Source of the DNA: Cytophagales bacterium
GTDB lineage: Bacteria > Bacteroidota > Bacteroidia > Cytophagales > Cyclobacteriaceae
Direction: 5' to 3'
DNA length: 5,501 bases
Assembly: GCA_003504855.1 (NCBI GenBank)
Contig: DNZD01000118.1
Location: forward strand, 1-5,501
The notes below the pieces were generated by a model, which was not told the origin of the DNA, ran no database searches, and worked only from the letters and a program-made list of their open reading frames with translations. Positions 1-5,450 of this stretch are shown in pieces. The stretch's first letter is position 1. Each line of letters starts with the position of its first letter. A program made the position numbers and the translations under genes.

Positions 1-1190
1 ATCTGATCGTTGCTGATCTTCTCGATGACGGAGTCGATACCATTTAAATTTTTGTTCAGAAAATCATTCAATGCCGCTTCGATGTTAGCCTGACGGAAGA
101 TCCCGGCCGGCATTTTATTATCCTTCATGAACTTTGCGTTGTCCGCAACGGCGTGGTCGGCGGTAAGGAACACCAGGTATTGTCCGGCGCCGACTCTCTT
201 GTCGAGCTCATTCAACAGGTCTTCGATGTTTTTATCGAGTCGCAGGTAGGTATCTTCTAACTCGATGGCATTGGCGCCCATGGAATGGCCTACATAGTCG
301 GGGCTGGAATACGATACGGTGAGGAAATCGGTGACCTCATCTTTGCCCAGCTCCTCTCCTTCAATGGCTGCCTTGGCTGCGTCGGTGAGCAGGTCTGATC
401 CAAATGGGGTGGTGATCAACAAATCAAAGCCCGGTGAGGTAAGGCGCAATTCCTTAAGCTTGTATGGGAACACAGGACGGTCTTTGCCTTTGAAGATGGT
501 CTCATACGCGGTGTCATCCGGACCGCTTTCTGTGTATTGTGCTATGGGCAACAGCGTATTCCACTCTTTGTTAAGATACTGGTCAGCGAGCTTGAGGGCG
601 TTGAACTTATCAAGCCACTGCGGAAGGCCCGGCTTATAAAATGTGCTGGAGATAAAATTTCCCGTGGGGCCATCAAACCAATAAGCGCCATCGGCCATGT
701 GACCTGCCGGCAACACAGCACCGCGGTCTTTGAGAGACAGACCAATTACTTTAGCCCGCATCTGGGTAGCGAGTTTGAGTTCATCCGTGACTGTTGACGA
801 TAGCATCCGCCAGGGCGACACATCGCCATTGCCCTTCTCACTGCCCACCGGCTTTTGCTTCTCGTCCTCTACACAGTTCACAAACTTGCGCGCATTCTTG
901 TCATACCAGTCGTTGCCAATGATACCATGAACCGCCGGTGTGGTGCCGGTGTACACGGAAGCATGGCCCGGGCCGGTATACGTGGGCACGTAATTATAGT
1001 GTGCATTTTTCAGCATGAAGCCATCACCGGTGAGGCGCTTGAATCCGCCAGGACCAAACTTCTTTTCAAAACGATAGAGGTATTCCTGACGCATCTGGTC
1101 AACAACAATACCAACCACCAGTTTTGGTCTGTCCTGGGAGAGTGCTGAAATTCCAGACAATAGAAATAATAAAAGCAGGCTGCGTTTCAT
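1..1190 (-). CDS. pafA: PafA-type alkaline phosphatase, N-terminal 396 residues (3' end beyond window)
   Basis: An exported metal-dependent phosphomonoesterase of the alkaline phosphatase superfamily, expected to release phosphate from organic phosphate esters in the periplasm. I read it by translating the minus strand from the ATG at 1190. The frame stays open to the window edge, so about 150 residues of a family length near 545 are missing. Residues 1-18 form a type I signal peptide (MKRS, then a leucine-rich core). Active-site residues match the characterised flavobacterial PafA with a near-constant offset: metal ligand D31 in VVDQMR, nucleophile T72 in PTYTGPGHAS, N93 in GNDWYD, K154 and R156 in SLKDRGA, D298 and H302 in SPDYVGHSMG, and D345-H346 in TADHA. 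The last zinc-ligand histidine would lie outside the window. The Asn plus Lys/Arg set favours monoesterase over diesterase activity (family knowledge). The gene starts 85 bases after the WG-repeat gene and may share its transcript. Confidence 0.93.
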   Translation of the reverse strand, partial: MKRSLLLLFLLSGISALSQDRPKLVVGIVVDQMRQEYLYRFEKKFGPGGFKRLTGDGFMLKNAHYNYVPTYTGPGHASVYTGTTPAVHGIIGNDWYDKNARKFVNCVEDEKQKPVGSEKGNGDVSPWRMLSSTVTDELKLATQMRAKVIGLSLKDRGAVLPAGHMADGAYWFDGPTGNFISSTFYKPGLPQWLDKFNALKLADQYLNKEWNTLLPIAQYTESGPDDTAYETIFKGKDRPVFPYKLKELRLTSPGFDLLITTPFGSDLLTDAAKAAIEGEELGKDEVTDFLTVSYSSPDYVGHSMGANAIELEDTYLRLDKNIEDLLNELDKRVGAGQYLVFLTADHAVADNAKFMKDNKMPAGIFRQANIEAALNDFLNKNLNGIDSVIEKISNDQ

Positions 1191-1207
1191 ATCAATGAGG
1201 TAAAAGG

Positions 1208-1241
1208 CGAATATAAATGTTTCAGCAATAAGAAGGCCAAA
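1208..1241 (-). promoter_or_regulatory. possible Bacteroidota-type promoter for the phosphatase gene
   Basis: On the minus strand, TATATTCG (1208-1215) matches the -7 consensus TAnnTTTG at all but one position. A TTTG lies 22 bases upstream (1238-1241), near the usual -33 spacing. The 5' leader would be only about ten bases. The gap is short and AT-rich, so a chance match is possible and read-through from the upstream gene is equally plausible. Confidence 0.3.
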
Positions 1242-1275
1242 AAACAGGGAGTTTGGGCATTAGCGGTTTTGAATG

Positions 1276-3852
1276 TCAATTGTCGCAATACACCTTCTCA
1301 AATTCCTCTGCTTCCATGGCTTGTTTTCTCACAATTTTGCCCTGATAATCATAATAAATAACCACAGAAATACCTGCCTCAGCAATATGACGCTCGGTGA
1401 AATACATGGGCATCTCCTTGCTTCCCAAATTGATAATGTCGCTGTACTGAATGGGTATAATGACGCCGCGCCGGCTGCTGATCACGCCGAATACGTTATC
1501 CTGCTGCACGACATAAATACGCTCTGATGGCGAATCATTCACTGGTGTATATCCCCGCACCCGCTGAAGCAACTGCCTGGCGGTTCTGATCTCATACAGT
1601 GACCATTGATTGTTCTTCTTCACCCACGCAACCGAATCAGTCCAGTAGTCCACATCCTCCCACTCAAAGTTGCCCATAGCTTTGCCGGTGGCATCCAGAA
1701 AGGCATAGCCCTTCTCTTTGTACGCCAATCGGAAAGATGGACTATATGACCGGATGTTTCGTTCATAGGTAGGCTTGGTCAAAGACTTTTTGGCAAAATC
1801 ATACCAGCCGAATTTCTTATCCTTTAGCAATGAGAACAAGGGCCGGTCTTCGGCAGGCACAATCGCATCATATTCAACCGGCAGCAACGGCCTTCCATCG
1901 CTGCCCACCAGGCCGCGCTTGTTTCCACGGGTGATGATAAAAAGTCCGTTGCGCACGGGTTCGACCTGGTCCATCTCGAGGCTGAATAATTTTATTCCCG
2001 AGACTGCTTCGTAGACAGCTTTCTTCTTTTTCTCTTCAAGGATAAGGTATGCCGATGAGTCCCTGAATTCCTTGATTTGAAATGATGACCTCGCACCGAA
2101 CGAGAGCCTGGCACCTGTGGGCATGAATACATGCAGGGAGTCCGCCTGCCTCAGAAAAGCCAGCTGCCCCTGAAACCAAATGCTGTCTCCGCTAATGAGA
2201 CGGTCCGCACCGCGTTCGTATAAACTCCACTTTCCATTTTCCGGTAACAGCCGGATCCAACCGCCTTGCTCATGCACGGCGAGGTAAGAAGCACCTTCCA
2301 ATGACTTAATGCCGGAGATTAGTAGCCGGGACTCTTTCTCGCGCAGAAATCCAAACGACGTCTTTCGCAATACCTGACGGTCAAGGGGGATCACAAACTG
2401 CAGCCGGTCGTTGAGAACACCTTCCATCGGACCATTGCGCACCCAATATTGCTGACTGCCCCAACGGCGCACATCATCGAAAACAAATTCCTCTTTGAAT
2501 TCGGGCTTCTCCGCCAGCCGACTGAGCCGCGCGATGGTGGTGATAATCTTCTTCGAACCCCGTGTAAGCACCACGAGGCTGTCTATAGACGTGACATCAT
2601 TGTAAACATATCCCAATAACTTTCGGCCCGTGAGGGTAAACACCGCCCACTTGTCCCGACGTTGAAGACCCAGCATAACACCACCCAACAACTGTGCCTG
2701 TGACACCACACCATCAATGCGGAACCCGGATTCATGGATTACCTGACTTCCGCTGTCATACGACACCCGCACAAAGCCTGCACCTAACAACTGAATGGCC
2801 GACACCGAACCTTTCCACACAAAGGCACCATTGCGCGCCATCACACCTTTTGACGTCACGAGCAGCCGGTCTTTCACTTCGCCACAGCGATACGATTCAT
2901 CAATTTTTTCAAATGCCGGAGCAATGACTTCTTCCCCACGGTCATTCATAAAGCCAAATAATCCGCCCTTATAGATAGGTATCCAATATGACCGGCTGAG
3001 CAATTCCACCTGACGGAGTGAGTCCGTAAGCAACGCAGGATCCACATGCCCTTCCTCCGACTGTAGCGCAAAGAGGATGTTGCGTGCCGTATTCACTTCC
3101 TGGCTGTTCGGGTAGTGTGCCATGAACCATTGAAATGATTCCTGTGTGCCCCGGGCTGTCACCATTTGAAAGATGTTGCGCTCTGCTACCGGCCGGTAAG
3201 GACTGTTGGGATAGATGTCGCAAAATTGTTGATACGCCGTAATGGTCTGGAGTCTTGTTTTGTCTTCAAATAAAAGTCGGTCGTAGCGTGCCTGTGCTTC
3301 AGCGCGGCGGTGCGACTGTGGATGTGTGTTGATGTAGTTCTGAAAACTGAACCAGGTATTCACCTTCAGTGCTTCAAGGAAGGAGACTTCGTCGCGCAAC
3401 TCAACAGCAGCCTGACGTTGTCGCGCGGTGGGGTGTTTGGCGATGAACTGCTGGTAGGCGGCTTCGGTATTAACCTTCTTTATCTGTTCAAATGCCGTAC
3501 TGTCAATGCCGTTGATCAGCCTTTCGAGGCGACCACTGTCGAGGGGTACCCGTCGCAACCGGTCGCGTTCACGGGAAGTGACTTGCGCATAGTTCGCGTA
3601 AGCGCGGCGCGCATAGCGGTATGCGGAGTCAAGGTTGGAGGTTGGATAATCTGCATTATAATAATATAGTGCCAGGAGATAGCGCGCTTCGGGATTGAGT
3701 GAGTCTTTGGCCAGCGCCTTGCGGACAGACTGACCTGCTTTTGACCATTTACTTTTGTCAAGCTGATGGCCTGTCAGTTTTTCGGGACTGACCTGAGCGA
3801 GGGAACCAGGCCCCAGGAACAAGAGCAACAAGAAAGGAAACAGCCGGCGCAT
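1276..3852 (-). CDS. exported WG-repeat protein with N-terminal helical (TPR-like) repeats
   Basis: Function unknown; probably a periplasmic or surface binding scaffold. The start is the ATG at 3852, directly followed by a type I signal peptide (residues 1-19, cleavage near SLA/Q). Residues about 30-90 look like a TPR-style helical pair (EARYLLALYYYN, then SAYRYARRAYANYAQ). Residues 131-262 carry four helical repeats with an aromatic-x-x-F/Y...HP/YP signature; the prolines fall at 141, 178, 215 and 248. From residue 291 to about 840 there are roughly ten WG-type beta repeats. The clearest are FGFMNDRGEEVIAPAFEKI (299-317), GLVGSDGRPLLPVEYDAI (647-664), FGWYDFAKKSLTKPTYE (681-697), GYAFLDATGKAM (715-726) and FGVISSRRGVIIPIQYSDI (788-806). 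Weaker ones sit near 401, 475, 541, 610 and 750. No catalytic motif is visible. It follows the sigma/membrane-protein pair after a hairpin and 48 further bases, so it probably has its own promoter. No Shine-Dalgarno sequence is seen, as is usual in the phylum. Confidence 0.9.
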   Translation of the reverse strand: MRRLFPFLLLLFLGPGSLAQVSPEKLTGHQLDKSKWSKAGQSVRKALAKDSLNPEARYLLALYYYNADYPTSNLDSAYRYARRAYANYAQVTSRERDRLRRVPLDSGRLERLINGIDSTAFEQIKKVNTEAAYQQFIAKHPTARQRQAAVELRDEVSFLEALKVNTWFSFQNYINTHPQSHRRAEAQARYDRLLFEDKTRLQTITAYQQFCDIYPNSPYRPVAERNIFQMVTARGTQESFQWFMAHYPNSQEVNTARNILFALQSEEGHVDPALLTDSLRQVELLSRSYWIPIYKGGLFGFMNDRGEEVIAPAFEKIDESYRCGEVKDRLLVTSKGVMARNGAFVWKGSVSAIQLLGAGFVRVSYDSGSQVIHESGFRIDGVVSQAQLLGGVMLGLQRRDKWAVFTLTGRKLLGYVYNDVTSIDSLVVLTRGSKKIITTIARLSRLAEKPEFKEEFVFDDVRRWGSQQYWVRNGPMEGVLNDRLQFVIPLDRQVLRKTSFGFLREKESRLLISGIKSLEGASYLAVHEQGGWIRLLPENGKWSLYERGADRLISGDSIWFQGQLAFLRQADSLHVFMPTGARLSFGARSSFQIKEFRDSSAYLILEEKKKKAVYEAVSGIKLFSLEMDQVEPVRNGLFIITRGNKRGLVGSDGRPLLPVEYDAIVPAEDRPLFSLLKDKKFGWYDFAKKSLTKPTYERNIRSYSPSFRLAYKEKGYAFLDATGKAMGNFEWEDVDYWTDSVAWVKKNNQWSLYEIRTARQLLQRVRGYTPVNDSPSERIYVVQQDNVFGVISSRRGVIIPIQYSDIINLGSKEMPMYFTERHIAEAGISVVIYYDYQGKIVRKQAMEAEEFEKVYCDN

Positions 3853-3900
3853 CAGAACATAAACGACGGCAAGATTGGATTATTCAGCTGGATGCGCAAT

Positions 3901-3939
3901 AAAAAGCCGGTTGAGTTCCGCCCTTATTCGCTCAACTGG
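3901..3939 (-). terminator. intrinsic terminator at the end of the sigma/membrane-protein pair
   Basis: On the minus strand, CCAGTTGAG (3939-3931) pairs with CTCAACCGG (3915-3907). That gives eight pairs and one A-C mismatch around a 15-base loop, followed at once by CTTTTT (3906-3901). The left arm lies inside the last codons of the membrane-protein gene, and the stop codon TAA sits in the loop. Its position suggests that transcription of the sigma operon ends, wholly or partly, before the WG-repeat gene. Confidence 0.6.
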
Positions 3940-4481
3940 TTTTCAATGGCCTGCAGCTGTCGTCCGTACATGCGATTGACCAATGGTGCCGTAAGCAGTG
4001 CTGCCAGACCCAGGTATGCAAAAACCATGATTTGTATCCTGGCCGTCAGTGCCGTGAACGACCCATCCGTAAGCAGAATGATCGCCATCATGGTCAGCAT
4101 GATGTACGTCGACCACCGGTAGAATCTCAACGTTCCGCGGTAGTAATCCCGGAATTCAGTCAAGGCCTCTTTCATATCGCGGCCGAAATCAAATTTGTCG
4201 AGCAGTCGAATGGACCGGAACATGCGTATATAAATGGGAATGGCATAGATCACCGCCATCACCATGAGTTTGTATTGAAATACCTGAACGGCAGCGCCGT
4301 AAATCTTTACCATGATCAGGAAGAACAAGGCAACGGCGATACCAATGGAAGTATCGAGACGTACACTTTTGCGGATCCCGCGGCTGGTTTTGGAAATAAG
4401 CGATAGCAACGCTTCGTGATCAGGAGGTGTTGGCTGGTGGCTGGCCGAGGCCCAGGCAGATTTAAAATCATCAAGCTCCAT
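3924..4481 (-). CDS. four-TM membrane protein, putative regulator of the adjacent ECF sigma factor
   Basis: A 185-residue inner-membrane protein, read from the ATG at 4481. An in-frame TTG nine bases upstream (4490) is a less likely start. The N-terminal part, about 43 residues opening MELDDFKSAW, is soluble and ends in a basic stretch (KTSRGIRKSVR), which suggests it faces the cytoplasm. Hydrophobic segments fall at about 44-62, 68-88, 122-138 and 147-167. A charged central loop (about 87-121) and a polar C-terminal tail (170-185) separate or follow them. Basic residues in the loop and tail suggest both ends are cytoplasmic. The gene overlaps the sigma gene by 11 bases, so translation is likely coupled. 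In Bacteroidota, small proteins opening with a similar acidic DDFKSAW-like motif often follow ECF sigma genes, and an anti-sigma role is my inference. There is no cysteine, so it is not a zinc-binding (ZAS) anti-sigma factor. Confidence 0.8.
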   Translation of the reverse strand: MELDDFKSAWASASHQPTPPDHEALLSLISKTSRGIRKSVRLDTSIGIAVALFFLIMVKIYGAAVQVFQYKLMVMAVIYAIPIYIRMFRSIRLLDKFDFGRDMKEALTEFRDYYRGTLRFYRWSTYIMLTMMAIILLTDGSFTALTARIQIMVFAYLGLAALLTAPLVNRMYGRQLQAIENQLSE

Positions 4482-5001
4482 ACGACTCAAGGATGGTTTT
4501 CATTTTCTTTTTGATGCGGTTCAGTTTCACGCCCACATTGGACACCGTCCAACCGGTTATTTCCGCTATTTCTGTGTACGACAATTCATCGAGGTAAAAC
4601 ACCACCAGCGATTTGTCTTGCGGGTCGAGTTGATCCATGGCCCGGTAGAGCAGGTCCAGTTGTTCCTGGTTGTCGGGTGAGGTCGGGAGGTGCGATGCGT
4701 TGTTGATGTCCACCTGATATCGCCGTGGTTTATTCCGGCGGTACTGGTAGAGTGCCGTATTGAGGGCTACCCGGTACAGCCAGGTGGAGAATTTTGATCG
4801 GTTTTGAAAGTTAGGATACGATCGCCACGCATTGAGCACCATTTCCTGGTACAAGTCCTGCTGTTCATCAGGGTCTTTTTGGTAGATCCGGCATATCTTG
4901 AGGAGTATACCCTGGTTTTCGAGTATAGAGGCTATGAATTCGGATGAAACCGATTCCAGGGGTTTTTCTGCCGACATATTTTCCAACGCAGCGGTGAGCA
5001 T
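4471..5001 (-). CDS. ECF-type RNA polymerase sigma factor (sigma-70 family)
   Basis: Directs RNA polymerase to a specific promoter set; the regulon cannot be read from here. The 176-residue length is typical for ECF factors, which keep only regions 2 and 4. Region 2 spans about residues 22-92: DEQQDLYQEMVLNAWRSY (45-62) is the core-binding part, and FSTWLYRVALNTALYQYRR (71-89) is the -10 recognition and melting part. A linker of about 25 residues follows. Region 4 (about 114-171) opens LDLLYRAMDQLDPQDKSLVV, and its helix-turn-helix (YTEIAEITGWTVSNVGVKLN, 142-161) would contact the -35 element. The ATG at 5001 is used here. A second in-frame ATG at 4977 (residue 9) has slightly better upstream purines (GGAAAAT) and would remove only non-domain residues. 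The stop codon lies inside the next gene, whose product may control it. A divergent tRNA gene lies upstream. Confidence 0.93.
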   Translation of the reverse strand: MLTAALENMSAEKPLESVSSEFIASILENQGILLKICRIYQKDPDEQQDLYQEMVLNAWRSYPNFQNRSKFSTWLYRVALNTALYQYRRNKPRRYQVDINNASHLPTSPDNQEQLDLLYRAMDQLDPQDKSLVVFYLDELSYTEIAEITGWTVSNVGVKLNRIKKKMKTILESYGA

Positions 5002-5026
5002 GCACAGTTAGTGACCCGGTGAGCTA

Positions 5027-5057
5027 AAAACTTACTAAAAAGTAGTGTTTTTTGCAG
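5027..5057 (-). promoter_or_regulatory. possible promoter for the sigma-factor operon
   Basis: On the minus strand, TAAGTTTT (5027-5034) differs from TAnnTTTG by one base. A CTG (5055-5057) lies 20 bases upstream, where the -33 TTG is expected. The predicted transcript would begin about 20 bases before the ATG at 5001. The -33 match is imperfect. If the sigma factor autoregulates, its true promoter could look different. Confidence 0.3.
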
Positions 5058-5099
5058 GGAGTTAGCGGCGAGAATTCCGGGTGGATCGAAAGAATTTAT

Positions 5100-5107
5100 T
5101 AATATTG
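5100..5107 (+). promoter_or_regulatory. -7 element of the tRNA-Pro promoter
   Basis: TAATATTG, followed by CACC, lies 12 bases before the mature 5' end of the tRNA and differs from TAnnTTTG by one base. The spacing gives a transcription start a few bases ahead of the tRNA, and TAnnTTTGCACC-like sequences are common before Bacteroidota stable RNA genes. I found no clear -33 TTG. Confidence 0.5.
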
Positions 5108-5119
5108 CACCCTCATTTT

Positions 5120-5194
5120 CGGGGTGTAGCGCAGCCCGGTTAGCGCATCACGTTAGGGACGTGGAGGTCGGATGTTCGAATCATCTCACCCCGA
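5120..5194 (+). tRNA. tRNA-Pro, anticodon AGG as read
   Basis: A complete 75-base cloverleaf. The acceptor stem CGGGGTG/CACCCCG (5120-5126, 5187-5193) is perfect, with discriminator A5194. The D stem GCGC/GCGC is closed, with GG at 5138-5139 in the loop. The anticodon stem is TCACG/CGTGG (5148-5152, 5160-5164) with one terminal U-G pair. The seven-base loop TTAGGGA puts AGG at 5155-5157. The five-base variable loop is AGGTC. The T arm is GGATG/CATCT around TTCGAAT. CCA is not encoded. The acceptor and D arm look like bacterial tRNA-Pro, and G35-G36 specify proline. A34 is odd: the common loop in this kind of tRNA would be TTTGGGA (anticodon UGG), so one T-to-A change separates the two. The 3' end is duplicated downstream. 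The fold is intact and the gene looks functional. Confidence 0.92.
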
Positions 5195-5195
5195 C
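5170..5195 (+). repeat. 26-bp direct repeat, copy 1 (tRNA T arm and acceptor 3' half)
   Basis: Runs from the start of the T stem to one base past the discriminator. It is identical, base for base, to 5383-5408. A tRNA 3' end of this size is the usual attachment core for tyrosine-recombinase elements, so this could be an attL-like site. No integrase is in the window to confirm it. Confidence 0.9.
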
Positions 5196-5198
5196 TTC

Positions 5199-5243
5199 GG
5201 CCCGCTAGTCTTGGCTATTTGTAGCAAAGGTTAGCGGGCCTTT
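5199..5243 (+). terminator. hairpin terminator directly behind the tRNA
   Basis: GGCCCGCTA (5199-5207) pairs perfectly with TAGCGGGCC (5232-5240); a G-U pair extends it. The loop holds a nested hairpin, GCTA/TAGC (5214-5217, 5222-5225). It is followed by TTTCTGTT, a weak T tract. The GC-rich stem four bases past the tRNA fits a tRNA trailer terminator or processing structure. Confidence 0.65.
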
Positions 5244-5280
5244 CTGTTAGCATTTTATCAGTCGATGTATCAAGGCCTCG

Positions 5281-5352
5281 TCGGGGCAGGCCCCGATTAC
5301 ACCACAAAAACTTGTCAGAGTTTCCGTTCGGAGGCCAGTCGGCCTGCCCCGA
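5281..5352. repeat. GC-rich palindrome and 12-bp inverted repeat
   Basis: TCGGGGCAGGCC (5281-5292) is an exact inverted match to GGCCTGCCCCGA (5341-5352), 48 bases apart. The left copy is also part of its own palindrome, TCGGGGC-AG-GCCCCGA (5281-5296). ATTAC (5296-5300) and GTAAT (5354-5358) are a second inverted match just outside it. The two arms could form competing stem-loops in RNA or DNA. The same TCGGGG/CCCCGA word occurs at both tRNA ends and at the second direct repeat. Confidence 0.75.
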
Positions 5353-5376
5353 TGTAATGAGACGATAGTCGAATGG

Positions 5377-5409
5377 TGTCGGGGATGTTCGAATCATCTC
5401 ACCCCGACA
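5377..5409 (+). repeat. 26-bp direct repeat, copy 2, within a tRNA-top-half-like hairpin
   Basis: The exact second copy of the tRNA 3' end is 5383-5408. Its upstream flank adds TGTC, so that TGTCGGGG (5377-5384) pairs with CCCCGACA (5402-5409). GATG/CATC can form the T arm in place of the innermost outer pair, giving a shape like an acceptor/T-arm minihelix with a small bulge. I see no tRNA 5' half, D arm or anticodon arm upstream, so this is not a tRNA gene. It is best read as a displaced original tRNA end (attR-like) or a tRNA pseudogene fragment. Confidence 0.85.
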
Positions 5410-5412
5410 GAT

Positions 5413-5450
5413 AAAAAGCCTGCTTACCGTTTCGGTGGCGGGCTTTTTTT
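5413..5450 (+). terminator. strong intrinsic terminator behind the second tRNA-end copy
   Basis: AAAAAGCCTGCTTACCG pairs with CGGTGGCGGGCTTTTT, with G-U pairs, a one-base bulge and a TTT loop, and ends in seven T residues. It sits four bases past the second repeat copy, the spacing expected for a native tRNA terminator. It may therefore be the tRNA gene's original terminator, separated from it by the insert. Confidence 0.85.

Larger units (their letters stand above)
5196..5382. other. 187-bp non-coding insert between the two tRNA-end repeats
   Basis: No credible gene is visible. The segment holds the trailer hairpin at its left end, then a GC-rich palindrome, a longer inverted repeat and a TTCGGAGG-rich stretch. 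If the flanking 26-bp repeats are attachment sites, this plus one repeat copy is the whole inserted unit (213 bp). That is far too small for an autonomous element. It could be a deletion remnant, a non-autonomous mini-element, or the product of a tandem tRNA duplication whose second 5' half decayed. Confidence 0.55.

Noticed and set aside
319..1148. Several plus-strand and minus-strand frames of 60-100 codons within 319-1148
   Set aside because: They lie over the phosphatase gene, which translates cleanly in one minus-strand frame with all active-site motifs. They are shadows.
3310..3669. A 119-codon plus-strand frame opposite the helical-repeat region
   Set aside because: It is antisense to the well-supported WG-repeat gene, has no start context and shows no recognisable protein features.
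3853..3900. A promoter for the WG-repeat gene in the gap before its start
   Set aside because: The best minus-strand candidate, CAATCTTG, misses the TAnnTTTG consensus at two positions including the first T, which is too weak to annotate.
3766..4406. Two plus-strand frames (118 and 124 codons) opposite the membrane-protein gene and the gap after it
   Set aside because: They are antisense to a gene with clear TM segments and a coupled start, and their compositions do not look like real proteins.
5215..5397. A 60-codon minus-strand reading frame across the insert and second tRNA-end copy
   Set aside because: Its first codons are the antisense of the duplicated tRNA end and the rest crosses the palindromic repeats and the hairpin. 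It shows no domain and no promoter, so it is a chance frame.
5320..5408. A second, complete tRNA gene ending in repeat copy 2
   Set aside because: Only the T arm and acceptor 3' strand are present. The preceding 60 bases give no D arm or anticodon arm and do not align convincingly with the intact tRNA.
5281..5408. A CRISPR array, suggested by the repeated TCGGGG/CCCCGA words
   Set aside because: The words are short, in mixed orientation and irregularly spaced, and there is no repeat-spacer pattern or cas gene.
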